Shown piece after piece: positions 17,945-26,986 of a stretch of 64,000 nucleotides of DNA. This DNA comes from Marinobacter panjinensis (GTDB taxonomy: Bacteria > Pseudomonadota > Gammaproteobacteria > Pseudomonadales > Oleiphilaceae): positions 2,976,001 through 3,040,000 of the forward strand of contig NZ_SZYH01000001.1 in NCBI RefSeq assembly GCF_005298175.1, written 5' to 3'. The stretch's first letter is position 1. Each line of letters opens with the position of its first letter. The notes beneath the pieces are model-generated. The model was given only the letters and a program-made list of their open reading frames with translations, searched no databases and was not told the origin of the DNA. A program made the translations under genes and the position numbers.

Positions 17945-18502
17945 ATGACGGCCATCGATACCGAACAGGACGAACTCATGGGGCTGCTGATTGCAGTCGC
18001 CCGTGAGGACCGGCAGGCGTTCCAGCGACTGTATGACAAAGTCTCTGGCAGGATGTTCGGGCTATGCCTGAAGCTGGCCAGCCAGCGGGATCTCGCCGAA
18101 GAGGCGGTACAGGATGCCTTTGTGCAGATCTGGCACCATGCCGGTGAGTACCACAACGAGCGTGGCGCACCCCTGAGCTGGATGCTGACCATTGCCCGTT
18201 ACCGCACTCTGGACCTGATGAGGTCCCGTAAGGCGAAGCAGACATCAGGCGATAGCCACCTGGACCATATGGAAGACGGGCGCGAAGGACCTCTGGATGT
18301 CTCACTTCGCAGTGCGGGGGCAGCTGAACTTACCGGCTGCCTTGAGGAATTGTCCGAGTCACAGCGGGACAGCATTCTGCTGTCGTATTACCGGGGCTTT
18401 ACCCACGATGAGCTGTCAGAGGCGTTGAGCTCTCCTGTTGGAACCGTCAAAAGCTGGATCAGACGCGGTCTGATGGCTCTGAAGAGGTGCCTGGAGCGAT
18501 GA
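17945..18502 (+). CDS. ECF (group 4) sigma-70 family factor
   Basis: The 185-residue protein has sigma region 2 (about 25-95: LYDKVSGRMFGLCLKLASQRDLAEEAVQDAF, then LSWMLTIARYRTLDLMRSRK) and region 4 (about 130-183: SQRDSILLSYYRGFTHDELSEAL, then GTVKSWIRRGLMALKRCL). There is no region 3. I chose ATG at 17945 over the in-frame upstream codon because GGAAACGGAT lies just before it. It overlaps the anti-sigma gene by 4 nt. It is divergent from DUF4331 (171 nt), so it probably controls that cluster and itself. The type resembles SigK/RskA-linked factors. Confidence 0.9.
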   Translation: MTAIDTEQDELMGLLIAVAREDRQAFQRLYDKVSGRMFGLCLKLASQRDLAEEAVQDAFVQIWHHAGEYHNERGAPLSWMLTIARYRTLDLMRSRKAKQTSGDSHLDHMEDGREGPLDVSLRSAGAAELTGCLEELSESQRDSILLSYYRGFTHDELSEALSSPVGTVKSWIRRGLMALKRCLER

Positions 18503-19206
18503 AAAAGACACCGGAAAGAATTGAAGCACTGGCGGCAGAATATGTTCTGGGCTCCCTCCGGGGGCACGCTCGCCGCAGGTTTGAGCGCTGGATGATGGAG
18601 TCGGTCCGGGTCCGTCAGGAGGTCTGGTTCTGGGAGCAAAAACTGGGGCACCTGGGTGCGCGGATAGAGGAAGAAACTCCTCCGGCCTCGGTATGGTCGG
18701 GTATTGAGCGGCGGCTATGGCCGCAAAGCCGGGACACGAAACCGGTGACTGCGGCCAATGACGGCGCTGGCCGCTGGATATGGCCCGGCTGGAGCCTGGT
18801 TGCAACGGCAGCAGCACTGGTGCTGGCGGTTGTTCTGCTGCAGCAACCGGCACCGCAGGATGACCAACGCTTGTCTGGTGCGATTGTGCAGGCGGACCTG
18901 AGCGATCCATTGTGGCTGGTAAGCGAGTCTGCGTTTGAAAGGCAGCTGAAACTGCGGCCTGTCGCCGCCACAGCGGCTGAGCAGGGCAAGGATTATGAGC
19001 TCTGGATAGTGCCGGAGGATGGTCAGCCGGTGTCACTGGGGGTAATGCCAGTGGGTGATACCTACCAGGTTACCCTCGACGACGAGACCCGGGAGCTGCT
19101 CAGCAACAGCCGGACCCTGGCCATCAGCCTGGAGCCCCTGGGCGGGTCACCGACGGGCGCGCCCACCGGTCCGATCCTGCACGTAGCCAAGTTGTATGAG
19201 CTCTGA
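18499..19206 (+). CDS. RskA-like anti-sigma factor
   Basis: The 235-residue protein has an N-terminal cytoplasmic segment that matches the sigma-binding part of RskA-type factors (ERIEALAAEYVLGSL, then RRFERWMMES). One membrane helix follows (about 92-112, WPGWSLVATAAALVLAVVLL), then a periplasmic domain with the RskA C-terminal pattern ending in LAISLEPLGGSPTGAPTGPILHVAKL. It should hold the adjacent sigma factor inactive at the membrane until a periplasmic signal triggers release. ATG at 18499 sits in the sigma stop codon (ATGA), with GGAG four bases upstream, which points to 1:1 coupled synthesis. Confidence 0.87.
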   Translation: MKKTPERIEALAAEYVLGSLRGHARRRFERWMMESVRVRQEVWFWEQKLGHLGARIEEETPPASVWSGIERRLWPQSRDTKPVTAANDGAGRWIWPGWSLVATAAALVLAVVLLQQPAPQDDQRLSGAIVQADLSDPLWLVSESAFERQLKLRPVAATAAEQGKDYELWIVPEDGQPVSLGVMPVGDTYQVTLDDETRELLSNSRTLAISLEPLGGSPTGAPTGPILHVAKLYEL

Positions 19207-19221
19207 TCCGCCGATAGCGGA

Positions 19222-20643
19222 TCAGTTGCTCGACAGCAGCGTAATGCACAGCTGGGCGTTCTGGACAAAGTGGCCGAACGCCGTTAGCTGGTCCTCAGAG
19301 GGCACGTAGTCGGCGGCCGCATTGTCGGCATAGAACAGGCCCACAAGTCGCCCCTTGGCTTTTAAAGGGCCGACAAGTGCCGGCACACTGCCCAGCCAGC
19401 GATCATAGGGGACGTTTTCTTTCCCTGACTTGGGCTGGTAGACGTAACAACTTGCATGGGGCAGCAAAGCACCCAGCGGACCCGTGCCGTCCTTGCGCAC
19501 GGTGAAACTGTCTTTCCAGCTCTCGGTACCCTTGCCCCCCAGTTTACGGGGAATCAGTTCCAACCCGCTGCGGTCGCTCATCAACAGCACCACCCGTTGC
19601 ATCCCCACGGCCCGGTGTATACCTTCGATGACCAGTTGACACACCTCGTTGATATCCGGTTTGTCGGTCAGGCTGTGGGTCAGGTCCCGGAGAATCTGCA
19701 GCTGCAGAATAGGGTCCACCTCTGGCGCTTGCGCGGCTTCCTTCCCGGTATCCGACTGACTGCCGGGCATCAGGGCGGTCACCTGTGGAATGCCCAGTGA
19801 AACCGCCACCCGGGCTGCTTCGCCGGCATTGACCTTGAGCCGATCCCGGACCGCGGCGGGGTTTTCTCCGATGTCATTGCCCAGAGCCTCCATCACTGCT
19901 TCCATTTCCTTGCCGCGCCATCCGTTCTCGGACAGCTTCGCCATCTCAACGGAGTGACGGACCAGGCTGGCTGCCTTTGAATTGGGCTGCCCCGGTGCTA
20001 CCACTTCCTTGATGAACGGTCCCAGTGACCAGGCGTCAACCAGGCCCCGGGTGATCTCGGAGAAGGTGGTGTGAAGCACCGCTTTCTGCGCCTCCACCGG
20101 TGGTTCATCAGCGCGCAGTTTCGCTTCCAGCTCAGCCGCCTGCTCGGTCTCGCAGGACCAGAATGCCAGCTCGCCGATGTTCATCAGCAGTGCCCCGATG
20201 AAAACCTCTTCGAGTGCATGTTCGTTACGCTTTGGCAGCAGGCAGCGGGCCTGAACGGCGGCGTGAATGGCGCGGGCCAGGCAGCGAAGCAGGTGGGGCC
20301 GGTCGTTGCGTGCGAGCAGGGAGTCCACAATCAGAGAGGAGATGGCCATGGACTTCACCGCGTCAAAACCGATCAGGGTGATGGCCCGGCTGACGGTGCT
20401 TACCTGGGTGCGGGTCTGGTTATAGAACACCGTATTGGAAAGCCGCAGAACCTGGGACGTAAGCTGAGCGTCATTAAGAATGACGTTGGCCAGTTCGTTG
20501 ACTGTGCTGTTGCTGCTATCGGTGAGTTCGTCGATCCTGCGGAGCGTGTTTGCCAGCACCGGCAGCTCAACCTTGCTCAGATACGTGACCCATGCCTGGG
20601 TGGAATTCATCCTTGAGGGCGGAGTCTCGGGTTTTGTGGTCAA
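19222..20643 (-). CDS. HDOD-domain and GAF-like signalling protein
   Basis: The N-terminal half (about 20-230) is an HDOD domain: LPVLANTLRRIDELTDSS, NVILNDAQLTSQVLRLSNTVFYN and RAITLIGFDAVKSMAISSL. The metal-binding residues of true HD phosphohydrolases are absent, as usual in HDOD. The C-terminal part (about 325-470) looks like GAF (LVIEGIHRAVGMQRVVLLMSDRSG, then LVGLFYADNAAADYVPSEDQLTAF). Such proteins act as regulators or scaffolds rather than enzymes. Start uncertain: TTG at 20643 has GAGG 11 nt upstream; ATG at 20610 lacks a proper ribosome site. It stands alone before the metNIQ promoter. Confidence 0.8.
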   Translation of the reverse strand: MTTKPETPPSRMNSTQAWVTYLSKVELPVLANTLRRIDELTDSSNSTVNELANVILNDAQLTSQVLRLSNTVFYNQTRTQVSTVSRAITLIGFDAVKSMAISSLIVDSLLARNDRPHLLRCLARAIHAAVQARCLLPKRNEHALEEVFIGALLMNIGELAFWSCETEQAAELEAKLRADEPPVEAQKAVLHTTFSEITRGLVDAWSLGPFIKEVVAPGQPNSKAASLVRHSVEMAKLSENGWRGKEMEAVMEALGNDIGENPAAVRDRLKVNAGEAARVAVSLGIPQVTALMPGSQSDTGKEAAQAPEVDPILQLQILRDLTHSLTDKPDINEVCQLVIEGIHRAVGMQRVVLLMSDRSGLELIPRKLGGKGTESWKDSFTVRKDGTGPLGALLPHASCYVYQPKSGKENVPYDRWLGSVPALVGPLKAKGRLVGLFYADNAAADYVPSEDQLTAFGHFVQNAQLCITLLSSN

Positions 20644-20783
20644 AATATCGTGCGCCTCGGAGGGGGTATTAAAAGGTTCTTTTAAAGGACGAGTTTAGTT
20701 CAGTAAGGCGGCTCGTGTCAGGTAACGAATGGTGTACGGGGATATACCAAGGCCCCGGATTCGGGTTTGATGGCCGATTGGTT

Positions 20784-20789
20784 TATAAT
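20784..20789 (+). promoter_or_regulatory. candidate -10 element of metNIQ
   Basis: A perfect TATAAT lies 58 nt upstream of the chosen metN start. A good -35 box at 16-18 nt is not visible (TCGGGT is weak), so an activator may be needed. I see no SAM riboswitch or S-box in the short leader. Confidence 0.45.
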
Positions 20790-20846
20790 CGCGCGCTTTA
20801 ACGTTGCACCCACGAGGTGCTGACAACGCGCTCACAAGGCAAAGCT

Positions 20847-21854
20847 GTGATTGTATTTGACCAGGTACAGAAGTCCTACCAGGTAGGTGGGCGGGCGATC
20901 CCCGCGTTGCACCCGACCAGTATGACCATTGAAACCGGCGAAGTGTTTGGCATCGTCGGCCACTCCGGGGCGGGCAAATCCACCCTCGTGCGTCTGATCA
21001 ACCTGCTGGAGCCTCCTACCGGCGGCCGCATCCTGATCGATGACGAAAATATCACCGGCTACAACGCCAGTGACTTGCGGGCTTTTCGCCGCAAGGTAGG
21101 GATGATCTTCCAGCATTTCAATCTGCTGTCCTCGAAAACCGTGGCGGATAATATCGCCTTCCCCATGAAACTGGCCGGTATCTATTCCCGCACCGAAATC
21201 CGTGATCGGGTGAACGAGCTGCTGCAGCGTGTCAGCCTGGTAGACCAGGCGAACAAATACCCGTCGCAGCTCTCCGGCGGGCAGAAGCAGCGCGTGGGTA
21301 TTGCCCGCGCTCTCGCCTGCCGCCCGACAATCCTGCTGTGTGACGAAGCCACCAGCGCCCTGGATCCGCAAACCACCCAGTCGGTACTGAAGCTGCTGGC
21401 AGACATCAACCGCGAGCTGGGCCTGACCATTGTGCTCATCACCCACGAAATGGACGTGGTACGCCGGGTCTGCGACCGCGTAGCGGTGATGGACGCCGGT
21501 GAAGTCGTGGAAATGGGCGCCGTCAGCGATGTCTTCCTGCATCCGAAGCACCCCACCACCCGGGATTTTGTCTTCGAGAGCGAGAGCATCGACCGGGAGG
21601 ACATGCAACGGGACCTGGCACAGGCACCGGGACGCATCCTGCGCCTGACCTTCCGCGGCGAATCCACCTACACGCCGCTGCTGGGCAGTGTCGCGAGGGA
21701 ATCCGGCGTGGATTTCAGTATCCTGTCCGGCCGCATTGACCACATCAAGGACACCCCCTACGGCCAGCTGACCCTGTCACTGGTAGGCGGTGATCTCGAT
21801 ATCGCCATGAACGCCTTTGAAGCGGCGGATGTTCACGTGGAGGTGCTGCGCTGA
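20847..21854 (+). CDS. metN: methionine ABC transporter, ATP-binding subunit
   Basis: ATPase of the MetNIQ importer for D/L-methionine at the inner membrane. Walker [10 protein letters not shown], signature [15 protein letters not shown] and Walker [13 protein letters not shown] are intact. The C-terminal ~80 residues form the NIL/ACT-like regulatory domain through which methionine inhibits transport. I chose GTG at 20847 ([11 protein letters not shown]) since AAGG lies seven bases upstream and the result fits family N-termini. The GTG at 20817 is possible but has no spaced ribosome site. metI follows with a TGATG overlap. Confidence 0.93.
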   Translation: MIVFDQVQKSYQVGGRAIPALHPTSMTIETGEVFGIVGHSGAGKSTLVRLINLLEPPTGGRILIDDENITGYNASDLRAFRRKVGMIFQHFNLLSSKTVADNIAFPMKLAGIYSRTEIRDRVNELLQRVSLVDQANKYPSQLSGGQKQRVGIARALACRPTILLCDEATSALDPQTTQSVLKLLADINRELGLTIVLITHEMDVVRRVCDRVAVMDAGEVVEMGAVSDVFLHPKHPTTRDFVFESESIDREDMQRDLAQAPGRILRLTFRGESTYTPLLGSVARESGVDFSILSGRIDHIKDTPYGQLTLSLVGGDLDIAMNAFEAADVHVEVLR

Positions 21855-22531
21855 TGGAAGCCTTGATGGGAGACCTGCTGACGAATGTAGACTGGACAGA
21901 AATAGGCTGGGCCAGCTGGGACACCCTGGTGATGGTGGGCATGTCACTGCTGTTCAGTGTACTGATCGGGTTGCCGCTGGGAGTACTGCTGTTTCTGTTC
22001 GGCAAGCGCCAGCTGCTTGAGCAGCCCGTAGCTTATGCGGTGCTGTCGTTCGTGGTAAACGTGCTACGGTCCGTACCCTTTATCATCCTGCTGATCGTAA
22101 TGATCCCGTTCACCGTAATGCTGATCGGAACATCGCTGGGTGTGGCCGGTGCTATTCCGCCACTGGTAGCAGGCGGTGCGCCGTTCTTCGCACGGTTGGT
22201 GGAAACTTCCCTGAGGGAAGTAGACCGGGGCATCATCGAAGCCACGCAGGCCATGGGCGCAACGGTAAAGCAGGTTGTTTTTGGTGCCTTGCTGCCCGAG
22301 GCCTTGCCCGGCATCATCGCCGGTATTACCGTAACGGCCATCACGCTGGTTTCTTACGCAGCGATGTCGGGCGTTGTTGGCGGTGGTGGCCTCGGTGATC
22401 TGGCCATCCGCTTCGGTTATCAGCGGTTTCAAACTGATGTAATGGTGATCACGGTTGCACTGTTAGTTATCTTTGTTCAGCTGCTGCAAATGGCGGGTGA
22501 TCGCCTTGTTCTATATTTCAGCCGAAAGTAA
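21854..22531 (+). CDS. metI: methionine ABC transporter, permease subunit
   Basis: Inner-membrane permease of MetNIQ, 225 residues with five predicted helices. The EAA loop that contacts MetN is visible near residues 130-165 (EATQAMGATVKQVVFGALLPEALPGI). The ATG overlaps the metN stop codon. A 181-nt spacer holding a two-hairpin repeat separates it from metQ, which is unusual for this operon. Confidence 0.92.
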   Translation: MEALMGDLLTNVDWTEIGWASWDTLVMVGMSLLFSVLIGLPLGVLLFLFGKRQLLEQPVAYAVLSFVVNVLRSVPFIILLIVMIPFTVMLIGTSLGVAGAIPPLVAGGAPFFARLVETSLREVDRGIIEATQAMGATVKQVVFGALLPEALPGIIAGITVTAITLVSYAAMSGVVGGGGLGDLAIRFGYQRFQTDVMVITVALLVIFVQLLQMAGDRLVLYFSRK

Positions 22532-22547
22532 CGAAAGTTCGGAATAG

Positions 22548-22658
22548 GTCTGCGGGTGGAAACAGCTTCCGAAAACGTGGAGCGCCATGGATGGCGCGAC
22601 CGAGCCCTACATGGATGTATTTACGGGCGTTTTTCGGAAGCTGTTTCCAACCGCAGGC
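22548..22658. repeat. two-hairpin MITE/REP-like element, copy 1
   Basis: Long inverted arms (22548-22577 and 22628-22658) agree at nearly every position. They enclose a core with two smaller palindromes, GCGCCAT-GG-ATGGCGC (22582-22597) and TACAT-GG-ATGTA (within 22608-22620), both centred on CATGGATG. The core is shared with the copy near 59.5 kb. It lies between metI and metQ and could act as an RNA-level attenuator or stability element. Confidence 0.75.
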
Positions 22659-22712
22659 CGTAATCCCCGACTAGACCCATTCGTTGTCGAATTTCAACAG
22701 GAGAACAGATCT

Positions 22713-23495
22713 ATGAACCTCAAGAAAACATTAGTAGGGCTGGCTGCCGCAGCCACTTTCTCTGGCGCCGTATCCGCTGAAGAACTTTCGGTAGCCGCCA
22801 CTCCGGTACCCCACGCTGAAATCCTGGAATTCGTTAAGCCCAAGCTGGCGGAACAGGGTGTGGAGCTGGACGTTAAAGTATTCACCGATTACGTTCAGCC
22901 CAACGTGCAGGTAGACCAGAAGCGGATGGACGCGAATTTCTTCCAGCATCAGCCGTACCTGGACGAATTCAACGATGGCCGTGGTACCAACCTGGTTAGT
23001 GTTATCGGTGTGCATGTTGAGCCGTTCGGCGCCTATTCCAGCCGGATCGATTCTCTTGACGAGCTGAAGGATGGTGACACGGTTGCAATACCTAATGACC
23101 CTACCAACGGCGGCCGTGCACTGTTGCTGCTGCAAAAGGCCGGACTGATTACTCTGGAAGATAACAGCAAGATCACTGCGACACCTCGAGATATCGCCGA
23201 AAATCCCAAAAACCTTGAGTTCAAAGAGCTGGAAGCAGCGACCCTGCCTCGTATTCTCAACCAGGTAGACCTGGCGTTGATCAACACCAACTACGCACTG
23301 GAAGCGGGCCTGAAACCGACAGAGGATGCGCTGGTGATTGAAGGTGCAGAGTCACCTTACGTAAACATTCTGGTGGCCCATGAAGACCGTGCTGACGAAG
23401 AAGCCATTCAGAAGCTGGCCGAAGCGCTGACCTCCGAGGACGTACGGAGCTTCATCGAAGAAAACTACGAGGGAGCCGTGGTACCGGCGTTCTGA
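22713..23495 (+). CDS. metQ: methionine ABC transporter, substrate-binding protein
   Basis: Periplasmic methionine-binding protein of the NlpA family, 260 residues. A signal peptide (MNLKKTLVGLAAAATFSGAVSA) is followed by the family start EELSVAATPVPHAEILEFVKP. The motifs FTDYVQPN, ANFFQHQPYLDEF and VAIPNDPTNGGRALLLLQ are typical. It lacks the lipobox Cys found in E. coli MetQ, so it is probably a soluble periplasmic protein. ATG at 22713 has AGGAG nine bases upstream; the longer frame would start inside the repeat element. A terminator follows. Confidence 0.92.
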   Translation: MNLKKTLVGLAAAATFSGAVSAEELSVAATPVPHAEILEFVKPKLAEQGVELDVKVFTDYVQPNVQVDQKRMDANFFQHQPYLDEFNDGRGTNLVSVIGVHVEPFGAYSSRIDSLDELKDGDTVAIPNDPTNGGRALLLLQKAGLITLEDNSKITATPRDIAENPKNLEFKELEAATLPRILNQVDLALINTNYALEAGLKPTEDALVIEGAESPYVNILVAHEDRADEEAIQKLAEALTSEDVRSFIEENYEGAVVPAF

Positions 23496-23518
23496 ATTTA
23501 TCTGGAAACAGTACGAGG

Positions 23519-23547
23519 AAAGCCGGGCAAATGCCCGGCTTTCCTGT
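23519..23547. terminator. terminator between metQ and peroxiredoxin
   Basis: AGCCGGGC (23521-23528) and GCCCGGCT (23533-23540) pair around AAAT, followed on the plus strand by TTCCTGTTT. On the minus strand TTTCC follows. It lies between convergent genes and probably serves both. Confidence 0.75.
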
Positions 23548-23571
23548 TTCAGTGGGTCAGTTTTGGCGAGA

Positions 23572-24225
23572 TCAGTCACCACTCCAGTTGGAGCGTGGAT
23601 CCGGCGTCATCCGCAGGTAGGACTTCACTACCTTGTAGCCTTTGGGGAAACGTTCCTTGATCTCGTCCTCATCCTGCAGAGACGGCACGATGACCACATC
23701 GCCACCGGCTTCCCAGTTACCCGGTGTAGCTACTTTGTGTTCGTCGGTCATCTGCAGTGAATCAATCACCCTGAGAACTTCGTTGAAGTTACGACCGGTG
23801 CTGGCCGGATAGGTGATCATCAGCCGGATCTTCTTGTTCGGGTCGATCACGAACAGCGAACGAACCGTCAGGGTGTCGTTGGCGTTGGGGTGGATCATGT
23901 CATACAGATCAGACACTTTCCGGTCATGGTCGGCAATGATCGGAAAGTTCACTGCACAGCCCTGGGTTTCGTTGATGTCCTTGATCCACTCCTTGTGAGA
24001 ATCCACCGGGTCGACACTCAGGGCAATCGCCTTGACATTACGCTTGGCAAATTCGTCCTTCAGCTTGGCGGTCAGCCCCAGCTCGGTGGTGCATACAGGC
24101 GTAAAATCCGCCGGGTGCGAAAACAATACGCCCCAGCCGTCGCCCAGCCAGTCGTGAAAACGGATCCTGCCTTCACTGGAATCCTGCTCAAAATCCGGTG
24201 CGGTATCTCCCAGACGTAAACTCAT
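23572..24225 (-). CDS. 1-Cys peroxiredoxin (Prx6-type)
   Basis: Reduces hydrogen peroxide and organic hydroperoxides in the cytoplasm. The peroxidatic Cys45 is in PVCTTE, preceded by HPADFTPVC; the catalytic Thr and Pro are present. The long C-terminal domain (about 155-217, GGDVVIVPSLQDEDEIKERFPKG) and length of 217 residues mark the Prx6 type rather than AhpC. Other Cys residues do not sit at the 2-Cys resolving position. It stands alone with no reductase gene (ahpF) nearby. Confidence 0.92.
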   Translation of the reverse strand: MSLRLGDTAPDFEQDSSEGRIRFHDWLGDGWGVLFSHPADFTPVCTTELGLTAKLKDEFAKRNVKAIALSVDPVDSHKEWIKDINETQGCAVNFPIIADHDRKVSDLYDMIHPNANDTLTVRSLFVIDPNKKIRLMITYPASTGRNFNEVLRVIDSLQMTDEHKVATPGNWEAGGDVVIVPSLQDEDEIKERFPKGYKVVKSYLRMTPDPRSNWSGD

Positions 24226-24361
24226 GGTGTTTCCTCCTTTGGCGATACAAAACCCGGCCTCATAGAAACGCCGGCATAATAGCTCAGTCTATATGATAAA
24301 CAGTGGTGACGAGTGAGAGAAAACCAAGGGTAGTTGATCTACCTCACCCGCCACCAGCGGT

Positions 24362-25723
24362 TCATTCATTCACACCGAGGGAGCGCTCTTTCTCGAAATG
24401 CTCGCGGGTCAGCTTGAACACCACCGGACTGAGTAACAGCAATGCCACCAGGTTGGGCAGGGCCATCATGGCGTTGAGCGTGTCTGCGATCAGCCAGATC
24501 AGGCCCAGGTTGATGGTGGCGCCGACCGGGATAGCGAGGATCCAGACAATGCGGTAGGGCACAATGGCCTTTACACCAAACAGGAACTCAATACACCGTT
24601 CACCATAGAACGACCAGCCGATAATGGTGGTAAACGCAAAAATCGCCAGGGAAATGGCGACAACGTAATTGCCGAACCCGGGCAGACCTGTCTCAAACGC
24701 CAGGGAGGTCAGCGCGGCACCGGTCTCGCCGGACGTCCAGGCCCCGGAACTGATAATGACAAGGCCGGTGATGCTGCACACGATAATGGTGTCGATAAAG
24801 GTGCCCAGCATGGCGACCATACCCTGGTTGATCGGGTTTTTGGTCTGCGCTGCGGCGTGAGCGATGGGCGCAGATCCCAGGCCCGCCTCGTTGGAGAAAA
24901 TACCCCGGGCCACACCGAAGCGAATGGCAGCCCATACCGCGGCGCCTGCGAAGCCACCCTCAGCCGCCACCGGGCTGAAGGCGTGGGTGAACACCATGGC
25001 GATGGCGCCCGGAAGCTGGTTGGCGTTAATCGCCAGTACCACCAGACCCACCAGAACATAAGCGATGGCCATAAACGGTACCAGGGCACTTGCAACGTGC
25101 CCGATGCGTTTGATGCCGCCAATCAGTACCAGGCCCACCAGCACCATCAGTACCAGGCCCGTTACCCAGTGCGGCAGGGCAAAATTGGTCTGAAGGACAT
25201 CGGCCACGGAATTGGCCTGCACGGTGTTGCCTATGCCGAAGGCTGCCACCGCAGCGAATATGGCAAAGAGCACGCCCAGCCAGGCCCACTTTTTACCAAG
25301 CCCGTTTCGGATGTAATACATCGGGCCACCCACGTGGGCGCCGCGCTCGTCCACTTCCCGGAAACGGACTGCCAGTACCGCCTCCGAGTATTTTGTGGCC
25401 ATCCCCACCAGGGCTGTCAGCCACATCCAGAACAGCGCCCCTGGCCCGCCCAGAAACACCGCAGTCGCAACGCCGGCAATATTACCGGTACCGACCGTGG
25501 CAGACAGTGCGGTCATCAGGGCCTGAAACGGAGGTATTTCACCGTCCGATTCGATACCGGTACGGCCTTTCCACATCAGCCGGAAACCGGCACCGAGTTT
25601 CAGAACCGGCATCAGTTTGAGGCCGATGCTCAGGAACAGTCCGACACCGAGAATCATCACCAGCATGGGGGGACCCCATACCAGTGCGTTTATGCTGCTA
25701 AAAAAAGACTCTAAGGCTTCCAT
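24362..25723 (-). CDS. sodium:alanine (AGCS family) symporter
   Basis: Inner-membrane sodium-coupled uptake of alanine or glycine. About ten helices are predicted. The family signatures are present: ATVGTGNIAGVATAVFLGGPGALFWMW near residues 75-101, then NEAGLGSAPIAHAAA near 275-290. The 453 residues match the family length. It stands alone, with 231 nt to the divergent alpha/beta hydrolase gene. Sodium-driven uptake is common in marine bacteria. Confidence 0.92.
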   Translation of the reverse strand: MEALESFFSSINALVWGPPMLVMILGVGLFLSIGLKLMPVLKLGAGFRLMWKGRTGIESDGEIPPFQALMTALSATVGTGNIAGVATAVFLGGPGALFWMWLTALVGMATKYSEAVLAVRFREVDERGAHVGGPMYYIRNGLGKKWAWLGVLFAIFAAVAAFGIGNTVQANSVADVLQTNFALPHWVTGLVLMVLVGLVLIGGIKRIGHVASALVPFMAIAYVLVGLVVLAINANQLPGAIAMVFTHAFSPVAAEGGFAGAAVWAAIRFGVARGIFSNEAGLGSAPIAHAAAQTKNPINQGMVAMLGTFIDTIIVCSITGLVIISSGAWTSGETGAALTSLAFETGLPGFGNYVVAISLAIFAFTTIIGWSFYGERCIEFLFGVKAIVPYRIVWILAIPVGATINLGLIWLIADTLNAMMALPNLVALLLLSPVVFKLTREHFEKERSLGVNE

Positions 25724-25954
25724 GGGAATCTCCCTGTGTTTCTGCCATGGTTTGAAGGCGCCATCCGCGAAAACAGCCGGAACGGGTTTCGGCTTCGCGT
25801 AAGCGTGTAACCTTTTGAGTTTATACGCTTATTTTCGTCTGTAAATATTCACGGCGAAGATTTTCCGGCTCTGGCGCACCATAGGCCTTCAGAGCTATTG
25901 GATAAGCGGGTTCCCGGGTTAAGCTGTAGGCTGGTTTTATCCGGAGTCTTATCC

Positions 25955-26866
25955 ATGCCTGAAAGCGTTCATGTCCAGGCCGGTGCCCTGTCCTTTTGCG
26001 TGGAAAGCCGTGGCAATCCCGACGGTGAACCGGTGATATTTGTCATGGGACTGGGAGCGCAGATGACCCTCTGGCCGGAGGCGTTGCTGGACCAGTACGC
26101 AAATGAAGGCTTCCGGGTCATTCGTTTTGATAACCGTGACATTGGCCTGTCCTCTCATTTGGAAGACCGCCTTGTGGGGCACCCGGTAGCCGTGATGGCA
26201 AGGCATCGGATGGGGCTGCCAATCGATGCGCCCTATACTCTCCACGATATGGCGGATGACGTTTGTCAGGTGATGGATGCTCTGGGCCTGGCCAGTGCCC
26301 ATCTGGTGGGTGTTTCCATGGGCGGCATGATCAGCCAGCTGGTGGCAGCGAACCACCCGGAACGCGTGCGCTCAGCAACCCTGATCATGACATCCACTAA
26401 CAGTCCGCGCCTGCCAATGCCAAGATCGACGCTGATCTGGCGCCTGGCCGGCGTTGGTGCCAAAGGTCACGATGAAGCATCGGTGGTGGCCCGCTCCCTG
26501 GATTTCTGGAAGGCCATCCAGAGCCCCGGTTTTCCGCCCCGGGAACAGGACGTGCGGGATCGAATCGTGCGGGATTACCGGCGCAGCTATCATCCTGCCG
26601 GGATCCTGCGCCAGACCCGTGCCATCCTGGCCACTGGCAGCCTGTCGTCGGCGACACGGCGTATCCGGGTACCGGTCTCGGTGATCCATGGCAAGGCTGA
26701 TCCGCTAGTGCGGCCGGTGGCAGCAGAGCAGCTGGCTTACCTGATGCCCCATGCCCGTATTGAAATGATCGAGGGTATGGGCCATGACCTTCCTGAACCG
26801 TTGCTGCCGCATTTTGCGGCCATTGGCTTTGAGACCATGGCGCAGTCGTTGTTCCACGGGCATTGA
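25955..26866 (+). CDS. alpha/beta hydrolase
   Basis: Soluble alpha/beta-fold hydrolase, 303 residues from ATG 25955, which has GGAG ten bases upstream. The nucleophile elbow is GVSMGG with Ser121. The acid is probably Asp in VIHGKADPLV and the His in GMGHDLP. The oxyanion region is VMGLGAQMTLW. The pattern FDNRDIGLSS is typical of esterase/lactonase-like members of this family. Substrate unknown. It is followed by the CBS gene after 120 nt. Confidence 0.85.
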   Translation: MPESVHVQAGALSFCVESRGNPDGEPVIFVMGLGAQMTLWPEALLDQYANEGFRVIRFDNRDIGLSSHLEDRLVGHPVAVMARHRMGLPIDAPYTLHDMADDVCQVMDALGLASAHLVGVSMGGMISQLVAANHPERVRSATLIMTSTNSPRLPMPRSTLIWRLAGVGAKGHDEASVVARSLDFWKAIQSPGFPPREQDVRDRIVRDYRRSYHPAGILRQTRAILATGSLSSATRRIRVPVSVIHGKADPLVRPVAAEQLAYLMPHARIEMIEGMGHDLPEPLLPHFAAIGFETMAQSLFHGH

Positions 26867-26986
26867 TCATTGCTCGTGAACGCGAAACCGATCGCAGCTG
26901 TGAGGTTTATACTTCCAGTTTTCGCCCCCATTGCCTATGTTTATAGAAGGAAGTATCCGGAACATTACTGGTCAGGGAGCCTGCCA

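Noticed and set aside
20730..20846. SAM riboswitch before metNIQ
   Set aside because: The leader after TATAAT is under 60 nt and lacks any conserved SAM-aptamer core.
25800..25860. Promoter for the AGCS symporter (TTTACA and TATAAA on the minus strand)
   Set aside because: The 14-base spacer is too short for sigma-70.
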